Assembly (NCBI GenBank): GCA_017577615.1
Contig: PKRE01000007.1
Location: 62,001 to 126,000, forward strand
DNA length: 64,000 bases
Reading direction: 5' to 3'
Source of the DNA: Gammaproteobacteria bacterium
GTDB taxonomy: Bacteria; Pseudomonadota; Gammaproteobacteria; Steroidobacterales; Steroidobacteraceae
Of this stretch, positions 17,791-26,833 are shown piece by piece. The notes below the pieces were generated by a model that saw only the letters and a program-made list of their open reading frames with translations, made no database searches and had not been told where the DNA came from. The translations under genes and the position numbers were made by a program. How positions within the stretch are numbered: the stretch's first letter is position 1; every line of letters starts with the position of its first letter.

Positions 17791-18397
17791 CACAAAGCCA
17801 CTGCGACCATCTCGGCGAACTAGACGGCGAAGGACATCCACCTGACGGCGAATTGGACACCCACCTAGGCGAATTGGGGCGAATTGGACACCCACCTGAG
17901 GGGCGAATTGGACACCCACCTGATGCGCTAGGCAGGCCTAGCCTCGGGCCCCTGCCGGATATCACGACCGCAGCTCTAGCCCGACCGCAGGACCTCAGCC
18001 ATGGTGATTCGTCTCAAACACCGTCTCGGATCCACAACTTCGGTGGGTGTCCCGAATCTAGTGTCCGAATGCACTTGGCGTCCCCGATCTAGTGGGTGTC
18101 CAGAGATCGGCCACCGGTGGGTGTCCCAATCAGCGCCCCAAATCAGGGCCGGGGGTGTCCAAATCAGTGGGTGTTCCAACAATATCAACCACGTGGGTGT
18201 CCAAATATCGGTCGAAAACCGCGCCGGCGTGGGTGTCTTCAAGTTTACTGGGTGTCCAGAAATCGCCCCAAATCCGCCCCGAAATCGCCGAATCGATGGG
18301 TGTCCAAATTTGCAATGGGTGTCCAAATTTGCATGGGTGTCCCAAACTGATTGCCAAACTGATTGGGTATCCGCACATCGGCGACGTGGCGGTGACA
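17791..18397. repeat. Repeat cluster D: GGACACCCA array with converging arms
   Basis: The largest cluster. Three forward GGACACCCA copies (17855, 17886, 17910) are followed by eight exact reverse copies TGGGTGTCC (18044, 18093, 18118, 18194, 18249, 18297, 18316, 18334) and several one-mismatch copies (18153, 18168, 18220). Many reverse copies are followed by AAAT. The gap lies between the convergent ends of the MgtC-like and M28 peptidase genes. Frames through it (for example 18001-18408) encode only repeated GVQ/GCPN motifs. Confidence 0.88.
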
Positions 18398-20659
18398 TCA
18401 AAGCGTGACGCGCCGTAATACGACCGCGTGATCGCCAAACTGCAGTGGTGCCGCCGTGACCGGACGCTTCGCCAGCATCTGCGCCGCTTCGCCTTCCGTC
18501 GGAAGCGCATCGTCATCGAACACGATGAACGCCAACGGCTGGGACGGATCCGCAATGATCTCGAAACGAAGGATCTGATCTCCCGCACCGAAGACTCGAA
18601 TAACCTCGGCGCTCCTCGGTCGCGCAACGAGCACCGGTTGGTCCTCGATAGCAACACGTGTGAGCGGCGCATCGGCTGCGAACGCCAGACCCAGGATGTG
18701 CGCGCTACGTCCGCTGCGTATACGTCCCTGCACGATGCGCTGATCGTCGCGCTCGAGATCCGCGTCGATCTCGACCATCGGCTGCGGCAAGTCCAACGAC
18801 GTTGCTGGACGTACCTGTGTCTTCGTCCGCACGACACCGTACTGCTCGATCTCATGAGCTTCGCGATCGAAGCCCATTGCCCGCAGCGTCTCCTCACCTG
18901 GGCCGGCATGGGACTCGATCTGCCATTGCGCACCGTGCTCATCTTGCACGTACGCGAGACTGGCACCGCGCGGGCGATCGACGGTGTGCGATGGGACGTT
19001 CATCGCGATCAGCGCTGCAAGCACCGTCGTCGCTGCACTCGCCAAGAGCGCGCTGCGCGATCCGACGCTGTGCTCGAAGTGAACTGCCAAGGGCAGCAAC
19101 GGCCAGATCAACAAGGTAAGCACAGCGATCTTGACGTGACTGAGCTTGAAGCCCAGCACGACCTCTACCATTGCGAAGTGGTGCAGCGCCAGGTAGGCGG
19201 CGACGAAGAACGCCGCACAGGCCGCCACGATGGGCAGTGTCCCATGTGTGCGTCTCACTCGCGATTCGAGCAAGCCCGCCACGGCGTAAACGACCACTGG
19301 CAGCAGGCACACATACGTCGCGCCCGGTAGGAGCAGTGCGGTGGCGATCGTGAGCATCGCCAGAACGAGCCATGCCATGCTTAGCAGCGCCGCTGTTCCC
19401 GCACGTCGACCGGGCCAGCGTGCGCAGACAAGCGCCGTGAGCACGCCAGCTGCTATCAACGCGATGCGACCGGGCCACGGATATGGATGATCGAGTGGAT
19501 GCGTATCGGGCCAGTGACCCAGCGGCCAGCTGAGCAGCCAGCCGAACACCAGTGCCACGATCGCCGCAGCAGCGAGTGTCAACAGTGCCCACGCAGCGCT
19601 ACGAAGCTGGAGTGGTGCGCGCCACAGGGCGAGTGCCACGACACCTGCGAGGCCGAGCAGCGCGAGCGGCAAATTCCAAGTCGACGGCCATCGCAGCAGC
19701 ATAAGTGCACCGATGTCGACATAGGTCGCATCCGTCTGCGCGGCAAGCGCCTCCCAAGGTGTCTCTCCGGCCCGCATGAGCACGGCCGACACACTCTCGC
19801 CCAGATGCTGCAATGTCGTGCGATCGAGCCGCTGCAAGTCGTCACGCACCGAGTGATAGAGCGATGCACCGCGCGTGAACGCGAAATTCAACCCAGGCAC
19901 ACCGGCCCGTCGATAGATGCTGTAGTCCGTGTCGTTCGGCATGCGCCGATACACTTCGACGTGTATCGAGCTCGTCACGGGTCGAGGAATCGCTGCGACC
20001 AGATCGATGAGCCGCGCATTGTTCGCACCGGTCTCGAACATCAAAGCGGGCCCGGACACGCCGCGCGCCTCCACATTCAGCACCAAGCCGATCCGCTGCA
20101 TGAGCGGATGCTTCTCGGCAAACAGCGTGGCACCCAGCAAGCCTGCTTCTTCTCCATCGCTGAACAAGAACACGATGTCGTGCAAGAGCGGCTCACGCTG
20201 CGCCAGCCGCTCCGCAAGCTCGAGCATCACAGCAACACCCGCGCCGTCGTCTGCGGCAGCAGCAGAGGCCGGCACACTGTCGTAGTGCGCCGTCACCATC
20301 ACCGCCTTGCCCGCTTCGCGCCCCTTGCGTACTGCGATGATGTTCCGCACGAATGCGCAACCCGGTGCGAGCGTCGAACATTGCAAGCCTTCCTGAACCT
20401 GCGGCTCGTAGCCGAATCGCTCGAGCTTCTCCACGATGCGATTGCCGATCGCCGCATTCGCCACGCTACCGGCCGGATGCGGCACGTTCTCCTTCAGCAG
20501 ATCCTGCAGGTGAGCGAATGCCCGCTCGGCCGAGAACACGTCGCGCTGTGTTGCTGGCACCACCTGCGCAGGCGCTCGATCCGAAAGACGCACCGCGCTC
20601 AGCGCCACGAGCATGGCGCCGAACACGAGAACCGGCGCCACCCATGCTCGCCGTCTCAT
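18398..20659 (-). CDS. M28 family metallopeptidase with multiple membrane segments (ERMP1-like)
   Basis: 753 residues. After an N-terminal membrane anchor (9-24), an M28 peptidase domain (about 40-310) shows the zinc-binding pattern: TAHYDSVPAS (His125, Asp127), ADDGAGV (Asp137/138), FLFSDGEEAGLLGA (Glu170/171) and a later LYHSVRDD histidine. Residues about 340-560 hold eight or so hydrophobic helices, and the last 170 residues form a soluble domain. This order matches bacterial relatives of Fxna/ERMP1 aminopeptidases. The peptidase domain should face the periplasm. Substrate unknown. The gene stands alone and its 3' end abuts repeat cluster D. Confidence 0.92.
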   Translation of the reverse strand: MRRRAWVAPVLVFGAMLVALSAVRLSDRAPAQVVPATQRDVFSAERAFAHLQDLLKENVPHPAGSVANAAIGNRIVEKLERFGYEPQVQEGLQCSTLAPGCAFVRNIIAVRKGREAGKAVMVTAHYDSVPASAAAADDGAGVAVMLELAERLAQREPLLHDIVFLFSDGEEAGLLGATLFAEKHPLMQRIGLVLNVEARGVSGPALMFETGANNARLIDLVAAIPRPVTSSIHVEVYRRMPNDTDYSIYRRAGVPGLNFAFTRGASLYHSVRDDLQRLDRTTLQHLGESVSAVLMRAGETPWEALAAQTDATYVDIGALMLLRWPSTWNLPLALLGLAGVVALALWRAPLQLRSAAWALLTLAAAAIVALVFGWLLSWPLGHWPDTHPLDHPYPWPGRIALIAAGVLTALVCARWPGRRAGTAALLSMAWLVLAMLTIATALLLPGATYVCLLPVVVYAVAGLLESRVRRTHGTLPIVAACAAFFVAAYLALHHFAMVEVVLGFKLSHVKIAVLTLLIWPLLPLAVHFEHSVGSRSALLASAATTVLAALIAMNVPSHTVDRPRGASLAYVQDEHGAQWQIESHAGPGEETLRAMGFDREAHEIEQYGVVRTKTQVRPATSLDLPQPMVEIDADLERDDQRIVQGRIRSGRSAHILGLAFAADAPLTRVAIEDQPVLVARPRSAEVIRVFGAGDQILRFEIIADPSQPLAFIVFDDDALPTEGEAAQMLAKRPVTAAPLQFGDHAVVLRRVTL

Positions 20660-21188
20660 GATGATTGCAGCTCCGTTTTCGCTACCTGCGCCATTGTGAG
20701 CAGCGACGTGATGTCATCAACGATGCTCGACATCTCCAACCACTTGATTTCTATTCTTGCCGGGCGAGCCCCGCTGCGCGCGGTGACAACCTCGTCCATT
20801 CACGATCGACTCGACATTCAGCAGAGACCCCTACAACGCGACCGTGGCGGCGTACGCGTGTGCGACGCGTCCACTTTCCATGTGCTCCAATCCTCGTGCT
20901 CGCACACACCGTTTCCCCACCACTCCCGGTTCGACATTCGGCGTAGTCGACGCAGGGATGCTTTCGAGAAGCGACCAAGCTCACTGCAACTCGTTGCGGA
21001 GAATCGCGGCAAACAATCAAACGTCCATAATGTCTTCGATTCGCCAACTACTTTGTCTGGCTGGACAGACGCAGCAGGAAGAGCTGAACGCGTTCGCGTC
21101 TCGGCCATGGTTTCGGGCCGATGCGGTGCGCTCCCTATGCCCGCATTCCGGTATCCTATGTCACATGGAATGTCGCGTCCGCCCGCAT
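20660..21188. other. Intergenic gap with no recognised feature
   Basis: About 530 bases between pncB (ending at 21189) and the M28 peptidase start. Open frames on both strands lack family resemblance and ribosome sites. The promoter of the peptidase gene is probably here, but I cannot place it. Confidence 0.5.
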
Positions 21189-22541
21189 CTACAGCTGCAC
21201 GTTCTGACGTTGCGCGAGCTCGCGCTGCAGTTCACGCTGATGTTCCGCGAGCGCGTCGCTGATCTCGACTTGGTACGGCTGTGCCGCGGTTTCCAGCGCG
21301 TGTAACGCTGCAGGCAGCTTTGCGATTTGCTCTCGCGCGTAATCGCGCATCTGATCCAACGTGCGTCGCGCCGAATCCAGTCGTTTGCCGCCGCGCATGA
21401 CGCACTCGAGCAACGGCCGACCGCCGAGCTGCTCGTCAGCGCGTGCGATCACATCGCGCACGGCGACACCGTTTTCCTCGAAGCGAAACACTTGTTTCGC
21501 ACCTGGCAGCACCGGTTTATCGGTGGCGAGCTTGAGGCGTCCTCGCCCCTCATACTCTGCAAGCTTGTAAACGATGTCGAGATCGGGCTTGTCTGCCGAC
21601 ACCCCCATGCTCGTGCCGACGCCGAACGCATCGACGGGCGCTTCACGCACGAGCTTTGCGACTTCGTATTCGTCTAGCCCGCCGCTCGCGAAGATCTTGA
21701 CACGCTGTAGCCCCGCGGCGTCGAGGAGCTTGCGGCTTTCGCGAGCCAGCTCCACCAGATCTCCCGAATCGAGGCGCACTGCCTGTATCTGAAACGCCTC
21801 GCCCAGTTCGCGCGCAAGCTGGATGACACGCCGTACGCCATCGAGCGTGTCGTAGGTATCAACGAGCAGCGTAGTGTCAGGGTACGTGCGCGCGAAGGCG
21901 CGGAATGCATCCATCTCGAGATCGTGCGCCTGGACATAGCTGTGCGCCATCGTGCCCGCCACCGGCAAGCCGTATAGTTGTCCAGCGAGCACGTTGGAGG
22001 TCGAAACGACGCCTGCAATATAAAAGGCACGTGCTGCCTTCAGCGCGGCATCGATACCGTGCATGCGCCGCGCCCCGAAATCGACGACCGGCCGTCCTTG
22101 CGCCGCCAGCACCACACGGCTGGCCTTCGACGCGAGCAAGGTTTGGAGATGGATCTGATTGGTGACATACGTTTCGACGAGCTGGGCCTGCGCGATGGGT
22201 GCACGTATCTCCAGGATCGGCTCGTTCGCGAACACCGGCGTGCCTTCGGGCACCGCCCGCACCTCGCCTTCGAAGCGAAAATGTCGCAGCGAATCGAGCA
22301 GCTCCTTCGAGAAGTGACCCAGGGAGCTCAGATACTCGATATCGGCTTCGTCGAACCGCACGTTTTCGAGATACTCGAGCACAGTATCCAGACCGCATGC
22401 CAGCAGGAAATTGCGCTGCGGCGGCACACGACGAATGAATACTGTGAAAATCGCCTCGCCCGTCATGCCTTCGCGCAGATACGCCTCGAGCATCTTGAGC
22501 TCGTACAGGTCCGTGAACAACGCGGGATGCTTGGAGTACAT
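21189..22541 (-). CDS. pncB: Nicotinate phosphoribosyltransferase
   Basis: 450 residues matching the NAPRTase family throughout: an FTDLYELKM start, FANEPILEI, the active-site DFGARRMHG region with the autophosphorylatable His, GTMAHSYVQ, the VDTYDT and VRLDSGDL phosphoribosyl-binding strands, and GVGTSMGVS. It joins nicotinate to PRPP in the NAD salvage pathway in the cytosol. Length and start fit the family; the first residues MYSKHPALFTDLYELK are typical. It is transcribed away from the methyltransferase/ThuA pair with 215 bases between. Confidence 0.95.
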   Translation of the reverse strand: MYSKHPALFTDLYELKMLEAYLREGMTGEAIFTVFIRRVPPQRNFLLACGLDTVLEYLENVRFDEADIEYLSSLGHFSKELLDSLRHFRFEGEVRAVPEGTPVFANEPILEIRAPIAQAQLVETYVTNQIHLQTLLASKASRVVLAAQGRPVVDFGARRMHGIDAALKAARAFYIAGVVSTSNVLAGQLYGLPVAGTMAHSYVQAHDLEMDAFRAFARTYPDTTLLVDTYDTLDGVRRVIQLARELGEAFQIQAVRLDSGDLVELARESRKLLDAAGLQRVKIFASGGLDEYEVAKLVREAPVDAFGVGTSMGVSADKPDLDIVYKLAEYEGRGRLKLATDKPVLPGAKQVFRFEENGVAVRDVIARADEQLGGRPLLECVMRGGKRLDSARRTLDQMRDYAREQIAKLPAALHALETAAQPYQVEISDALAEHQRELQRELAQRQNVQL

Positions 22542-22756
22542 AGCCGCTCAGTCGATGAGGTAAGGATTGCGTACAGTGTATCGCTCTAGGCTGAAGACTG
22601 GAGGCTTAGTGTGCACGCATGAAGCGCTTTGTGTCTTCCCTATTCCTTGGCTTTCCACTGGAGAAGCCTGCGGCAGAAACCTGTGGAACAGTCGCGCCTG
22701 CGTAACCGAGGACGGAGAGGGGCCACAGCCCAATGCCCAATCCGCGCGCTCGCTGC

Positions 22757-23587
22757 CTACAGCCTGATGCCTACTAGCCCGTCGCCGCAGGCGCGCACGC
22801 GAAAGCCCGCACGTTGCAGACGCTTGGACACCTCTCTGGGTACGTCGCGCCCGCTCGTCAACTTGTTCGGAGCGCCGACGTAATGGAACAGCCGGCCCCT
22901 TGGTTTCAAGACACGTGCGAGCTCGTCGTAGAACTGCTGCGAGTAAAGCTCACCCGCTATCCCAAAGCGCGGCGGATCGTGCAATACAGCATCGAACGCC
23001 TTCGCCGGGTATGACCCGATCTCATCGAGCACGTCCGCGTGCACCAAGGTCAGCCGTTCGTCGACCACACCGCCACCCTCGGGCGACCATGGATTGACAC
23101 GGCGCAGCCACAGCACACTGTCGTTGACCTCGTAGGAAACGATACGTGCGGCACCGAGCTGCAAACACCAGACAGCGAAGTATCCCAATCCGCCGCAGGT
23201 GTCGAGAACCGTCTTGCCATGCGGCTCGATGAGCGTCACCTTTCGCTGAGCATCTTCGTATGGGGAGACGTTCAGCGTCGGCAGCATCTTGATACCGTCG
23301 ATCTCGAACGTCGGAGGGCCCCACTCGGTGGGCACGAGCTTGATCAGCGACGTCGTGAAGCGCGCGACCGGCTCGAAACCCTCGCCCGTCCAGGAGTAAA
23401 TCGTGCGCTCCTTGCAGCGCTGCAGGAACGGATAGTGCGAACCCCGCCACTCCCAGCTGTCCGCATGCACGCGCACGGACGTCAGCGAACGACCGAGGTC
23501 GAGCGAGCACTCGACCTCGCGCGTTCCGGACCGGCGCGCCGTCATCAAGGCCTCGTGCACCTGCAGCGTCAGCAGCGGCAGAGACAT
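22757..23587 (-). CDS. SAM-dependent methyltransferase-like protein (COG2521-type)
   Basis: 276 residues. The SAM-binding core starts with KTVLDTCGGLGYFAVWC near 127-142 (motif I), then SYEVNDSVLWLRRVNPW (acidic loop), LVHADVLDEI and a catalytic-type HDPPRFGIAGELYS (motif IV). A LKPRGRLFHYVG strand follows. The arrangement resembles spermidine synthase-like and COG2521 predicted methyltransferases, first noted in archaea. Substrate unknown. The stop of the ThuA-domain gene downstream cannot be separated from it: only six bases lie between this start and that gene's stop, so the ThuA gene precedes it in one operon. Confidence 0.82.
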   Translation of the reverse strand: MSLPLLTLQVHEALMTARRSGTREVECSLDLGRSLTSVRVHADSWEWRGSHYPFLQRCKERTIYSWTGEGFEPVARFTTSLIKLVPTEWGPPTFEIDGIKMLPTLNVSPYEDAQRKVTLIEPHGKTVLDTCGGLGYFAVWCLQLGAARIVSYEVNDSVLWLRRVNPWSPEGGGVVDERLTLVHADVLDEIGSYPAKAFDAVLHDPPRFGIAGELYSQQFYDELARVLKPRGRLFHYVGAPNKLTSGRDVPREVSKRLQRAGFRVRACGDGLVGIRL

Positions 23588-23593
23588 CTCATC

Positions 23594-24352
23594 TCATCGC
23601 GATTTGAAGCCTCGGCCCGTCGCGGCCCAGTAGATCCCGCCATACAGATGGTGCAAGAAACTCTCATCGGAGTAGGTCGCGGGCAGATGGCCGAGCGCCG
23701 TGTAAAACGCGCGCCCACCGTCGTATTCCTGGTACCAGCTCAAAGGATGAAAACGCGACGACTCCTTGCGGCGGGCGGCAGTCGGCTCGTAGGTGGACTC
23801 GTCGAGCGATAGCAGGTAGCGCAGGTTCTGCGAGCGCGCCGCGTCGAACTCATACCACTCATCGGTGAACAGGAAGCGCGGCGCGAAGCGATCCATCCCG
23901 GGAAAATCTGGATCTTCCACTTTCACGGTGGCAGTCTGCACCGGCGGATGGCGCACGAACATGTGCCCCACCATTCGCGTGTACCATTCCCATTCGTACT
24001 CGGTATCGGCCGCACTGTGCACGCCGACGAATCCGCGACCCGAGCGAATGTAACGCTCGAATGCCGCCTGCTGCTCGTCGTTCAAGACGTCTCCGGTCGT
24101 GAGCAGGAACACGACGACTTCAAATTGCGCCAGCGCTTTGTCGTTGAACACGAGCGACGCGTTCTCCGTCCACACGACGTTGAAGTGATGCTTCTTGCCG
24201 AGGTGTTCGATCGCGCTGACGGCCGCATTGATCGACTCGTGATGCCACCCGTCCGTTTTCGTGAACAGCAGCACATCGAACTGTTGAGCGATGCTCGAGC
24301 TCGACCACCCACACGCCAAGATACAAAGCAACCACGCGCGAAATCGATGCAT
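23594..24352 (-). CDS. Exported ThuA-domain protein
   Basis: 252 residues from ATG 24352, with GGAG seven bases upstream. The signal peptide (about residues 1-22) ends SSIAQQ. The ThuA domain has the family pattern FTKTDGWHHESINAA, a VVFLLTTGDVLNDEQQAAFERYI stretch, GFVGVHSAADTEYEW and HPLSWYQEYDGGRAFYTALGH near the end. ThuA folds resemble glutamine amidotransferases but usually lack a catalytic triad; many are secreted and linked to carbohydrate use. A sugar-related role is only inference. The methyltransferase gene follows after six bases. Confidence 0.9.
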   Translation of the reverse strand: MHRFRAWLLCILACGWSSSSIAQQFDVLLFTKTDGWHHESINAAVSAIEHLGKKHHFNVVWTENASLVFNDKALAQFEVVVFLLTTGDVLNDEQQAAFERYIRSGRGFVGVHSAADTEYEWEWYTRMVGHMFVRHPPVQTATVKVEDPDFPGMDRFAPRFLFTDEWYEFDAARSQNLRYLLSLDESTYEPTAARRKESSRFHPLSWYQEYDGGRAFYTALGHLPATYSDESFLHHLYGGIYWAATGRGFKSR

Positions 24353-24485
24353 GAGGCACTCCGAGGTTGTTGTTGTCGATTGTTCCCGAACGACGCAATG
24401 CCCGCCGGCTGCTGGGCTCTGGCCGGCAGCGCTCGCTTCGCGCACCGTCCAGCCCACAGTCTACAGCCTACCGTCGACAGCTGAA

Positions 24486-26054
24486 CTACTGCGCGACCTG
24501 CGCTCCGTCCACTCGGAAACGTATGTGGGCGAGCTGCGCTGGCGGCAGTGCTCCAACACCTGCGTCACTCGCAATGCGCTGATCGGGATTCAAGACTTCG
24601 CGAATGACAATGGTGGTGCCTTCGCGCACGATACGTCCGGCGCCGTCGACTAAGACGGGCGTCACTCGAATGCGCGTTAGTGGCACGGGCGAGCGGTTCT
24701 CCACGATGAGTATGAGTCGCCCGAAGCGATCGACCTGGCCAGCCGTCGCCACGTAATTGCCAGGGTTCTGCGGCAGGTCCAGTTTGATGAGCTCGGTGTA
24801 AGCGAGCCGACCGTACTGGCTGTTCGAGCCAGCTGCGACCTTGTAGTACTCGAGAGCCAACCGCGAGTCGCCCCGTTCTTTCGCCAGCGCGCCGAGATAG
24901 TAGGCCGCCGGCGCGGTGGGCAGCAGCTCGAAGCTCCTCTTCAGCCACTGCTCGGCGGTGGACTTGTCTCCGGTGCGATACTTGGCGATACCTGCACCGA
25001 GATAGGAGCCGAAATAGCCCGGATTGAGCTCAATCGCCTTTTGGTAGTGCGGAAGGGCGGCGTCTGCATCCTTGGCCGCAAGCTCGATATCGCCGAGCAA
25101 CTGATGGAAACGGCCCTCTTGTGGCAGCGCTTCGACGGCCTCACGCGCGAGACGACGTGCGGTGCCGAGATCGTCTTTCTGCGCGGCGAGCACGGCTTGA
25201 TCATGCCTGTCGTACGCCGGCTTCATCTTGAGCAGCGGCGCGACCATTGCAGCGTAGCGCTCCTCCCCCAGCTCGCCGCCTGCTCCCAGCTCGGCCAAAA
25301 GCTTCTTGTTCTGCGCCACACGTTCCGTGGACGGCGGGTGCGTCGCGAACAATCCCTCGAGCCAGCTCTGCTTGCGATTGTTCTCTGCCGCGATCCTGAC
25401 GAACGTTTCCTGGAGTGTCACTGCGCCTGCCGGATCGTAACCGGCTGCCTTCATGTAGCGCATACCGTAGTGATCGGCCTCGAGCTCCTGCTCACGGCTA
25501 TAGCGCGTCTGGATCAATTGCGCACCGACACTGGCACCTTGCAGAACGAGTCCCGCCATATTCGGATCGACATCGCCCACCGCTGCCCCGATTTGCGCTA
25601 TCACGAGCCCGGCCTGCAGCAACGTGGCGCGCTCCTGTGCGCGCGCACCATGGCGCGCTGCCGCGTGCACGATCTCGTGTCCCAGCACGGCAGCAAGCTC
25701 TGCCTCATTCTTCAGCTCGGTCAGCAGACCGCGATTGATCGCGATCTTTCCGCCGGGCAACGCCCATGCATTGGGGACGGAGTTATTGAGCACCACGAAC
25801 TCGTACGGCAACGGACGGTGGGAGACAGCTGCGAGCTTTTGCCCGACCTCGTTGACGTATTGCGTGAGCTCAGGCAGCAGCTCGAATGTGCCGCCTTCGA
25901 CCTGCCGGGTAGGTGCGTAGTACTGCTCGCCGAGCTTGATTTCCTGCGCCTCGGAGATGAATTGCAGCTCTTTCTTACCCGTGACGGGGTTGACCGCGCA
26001 CGCAGTAAGCGCGGCAAAGACGCACGCGAGCAGAAGGATTCGAAGCCACAGCAT
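24486..26054 (-). CDS. M48 family metalloprotease lipoprotein with TPR-like C-terminus
   Basis: 522 residues. The lipoprotein signal ends LTAC, with Cys19 to be lipidated. The M48 domain shows HEIVH at 126-130 and the third zinc ligand Glu192 in ELEADHYG; ALPGGKIAINRGLL is also family-typical. Residues about 285-420 form TPR-like helical repeats (FHQLLGDIELAAKDADAALPHYQKAIELNPGYF), and a beta-rich tail follows. The layout resembles BepA/LoiP-type periplasmic proteases that act in outer-membrane protein quality control. This gene is monocistronic as far as I can see. Confidence 0.93.
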   Translation of the reverse strand: MLWLRILLLACVFAALTACAVNPVTGKKELQFISEAQEIKLGEQYYAPTRQVEGGTFELLPELTQYVNEVGQKLAAVSHRPLPYEFVVLNNSVPNAWALPGGKIAINRGLLTELKNEAELAAVLGHEIVHAAARHGARAQERATLLQAGLVIAQIGAAVGDVDPNMAGLVLQGASVGAQLIQTRYSREQELEADHYGMRYMKAAGYDPAGAVTLQETFVRIAAENNRKQSWLEGLFATHPPSTERVAQNKKLLAELGAGGELGEERYAAMVAPLLKMKPAYDRHDQAVLAAQKDDLGTARRLAREAVEALPQEGRFHQLLGDIELAAKDADAALPHYQKAIELNPGYFGSYLGAGIAKYRTGDKSTAEQWLKRSFELLPTAPAAYYLGALAKERGDSRLALEYYKVAAGSNSQYGRLAYTELIKLDLPQNPGNYVATAGQVDRFGRLILIVENRSPVPLTRIRVTPVLVDGAGRIVREGTTIVIREVLNPDQRIASDAGVGALPPAQLAHIRFRVDGAQVAQ

Positions 26055-26064
26055 AGCTTCAGTC

Positions 26065-26098
26065 TAGCACTAGGCTTAGGCTGTAGGCTGTGGGCCGT
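26065..26098. repeat. CTGTAGG heptad repeat
   Basis: CTTAGGCTGTAGGCTGTGGGC lies just upstream of the M48 gene start. It is one of the cleaner copies of the dispersed heptad family. Confidence 0.75.
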
Positions 26099-26225
26099 AC
26101 TTTGTGCTTCTTCCGTGTTCCTTCTTGTTCCCGATCCCTGCAACGGATCTAGGCCCTGCGACCCCAAGCACGACTCAGCGAGCGCGTGCTGGGCCGCAGA
26201 GCCCAAACCCCATTAGGTTTAAAGT

Positions 26226-26498
26226 TTACCAGCGGTGACGACCGCCGTTGCCGCGTGGCTTATCCTGTGCCTCATTCACTTTGAGCTGCCGACCACCCAG
26301 CTGGTGACCGTTCAGGCTCTGAATGGCGCGCGCCGCGTCGGCGCGTGGCATCTCGACGAAACCGAAGCCTCGGGGACGTCCCGTCTCTCGGTCATTGATG
26401 AGGGCAACCGAGTCCACCGTGCCGTGTTGCTCGAAGAGCTCGCGCACAGTTGCTTCATCAGCTGTGAAAGGGAGGTTGCCTACGTAAATCTTACTCAT
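26226..26498 (-). CDS. Single-RRM RNA-binding protein
   Basis: 90 residues with one RNA recognition motif: RNP-2 IYVGNL at 4-9 and RNP-1 RGFGFVEM at 43-50, followed by a short Gly/Arg/His-rich tail (RGNGGRHRW). Small RRM proteins of this type occur in cyanobacteria and many proteobacteria and bind RNA; some respond to cold. The leader is long, AGAGG lies nine bases before the ATG, and a perfect seven-bp hairpin sits about 20 bases upstream (26519-26536), which may regulate translation. Confidence 0.95.
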   Translation of the reverse strand: MSKIYVGNLPFTADEATVRELFEQHGTVDSVALINDRETGRPRGFGFVEMPRADAARAIQSLNGHQLGGRQLKVNEAQDKPRGNGGRHRW

Positions 26499-26833
26499 GG
26501 AAAAAGACCTCTAAACGACTTCGTCTCCTGACGAAGCCAACGAACGACGACAGCCATGCACCATGCAAGCTGCCTCCTGGATCGAGACGTCTGAGTTTGG
26601 TCCTCGAGTAAGATGATGCTCGAAGGGTTCTGAGCGTGCGTAGCGTCACATAACAGGGACGGACATCCGCGTCAGGTACGCAAGGTGCACCGTTCAGGGG
26701 TCCCGGCGCGGCACTTCTACCAAGGAGGGAAAACGAGAACGAACACGAGCCAAGCGCACTATACACGCTTTCGAGTGGATGACCTAGTTTTTTTGTGGGC
26801 TGCCGGCTACTGGGCTCTGGGCTTGGCACGTCA
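26499..26833. promoter_or_regulatory. Leader of the RRM gene with a hairpin at 26519-26536
   Basis: On the minus strand CTTCGTC and GACGAAG enclose AGGA, a perfect hairpin that sequesters an SD-like AGGA 20 bases before the start codon. The rest of the 335-base gap has no gene. I see no defined promoter by eye. Confidence 0.45.

Noticed and set aside
10312..18342. CRISPR arrays
   Set aside because: The unit is 9 bases, spacing varies from 17 to 65, copies occur in both orientations, and no cas gene is present.
10200..18400. DnaA boxes in or near the arrays
   Set aside because: No TTATNCACA match was found; the repeat core has a different sequence.
18001..18408. Open frames over array D on the plus strand
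   Set aside because: They encode only GVQ/GCPN-type repeats with no start signal.
19487..21262. Plus-strand 591-residue open frame
   Set aside because: It lies antisense to the M28 peptidase, whose zinc motifs and membrane helices are clear.
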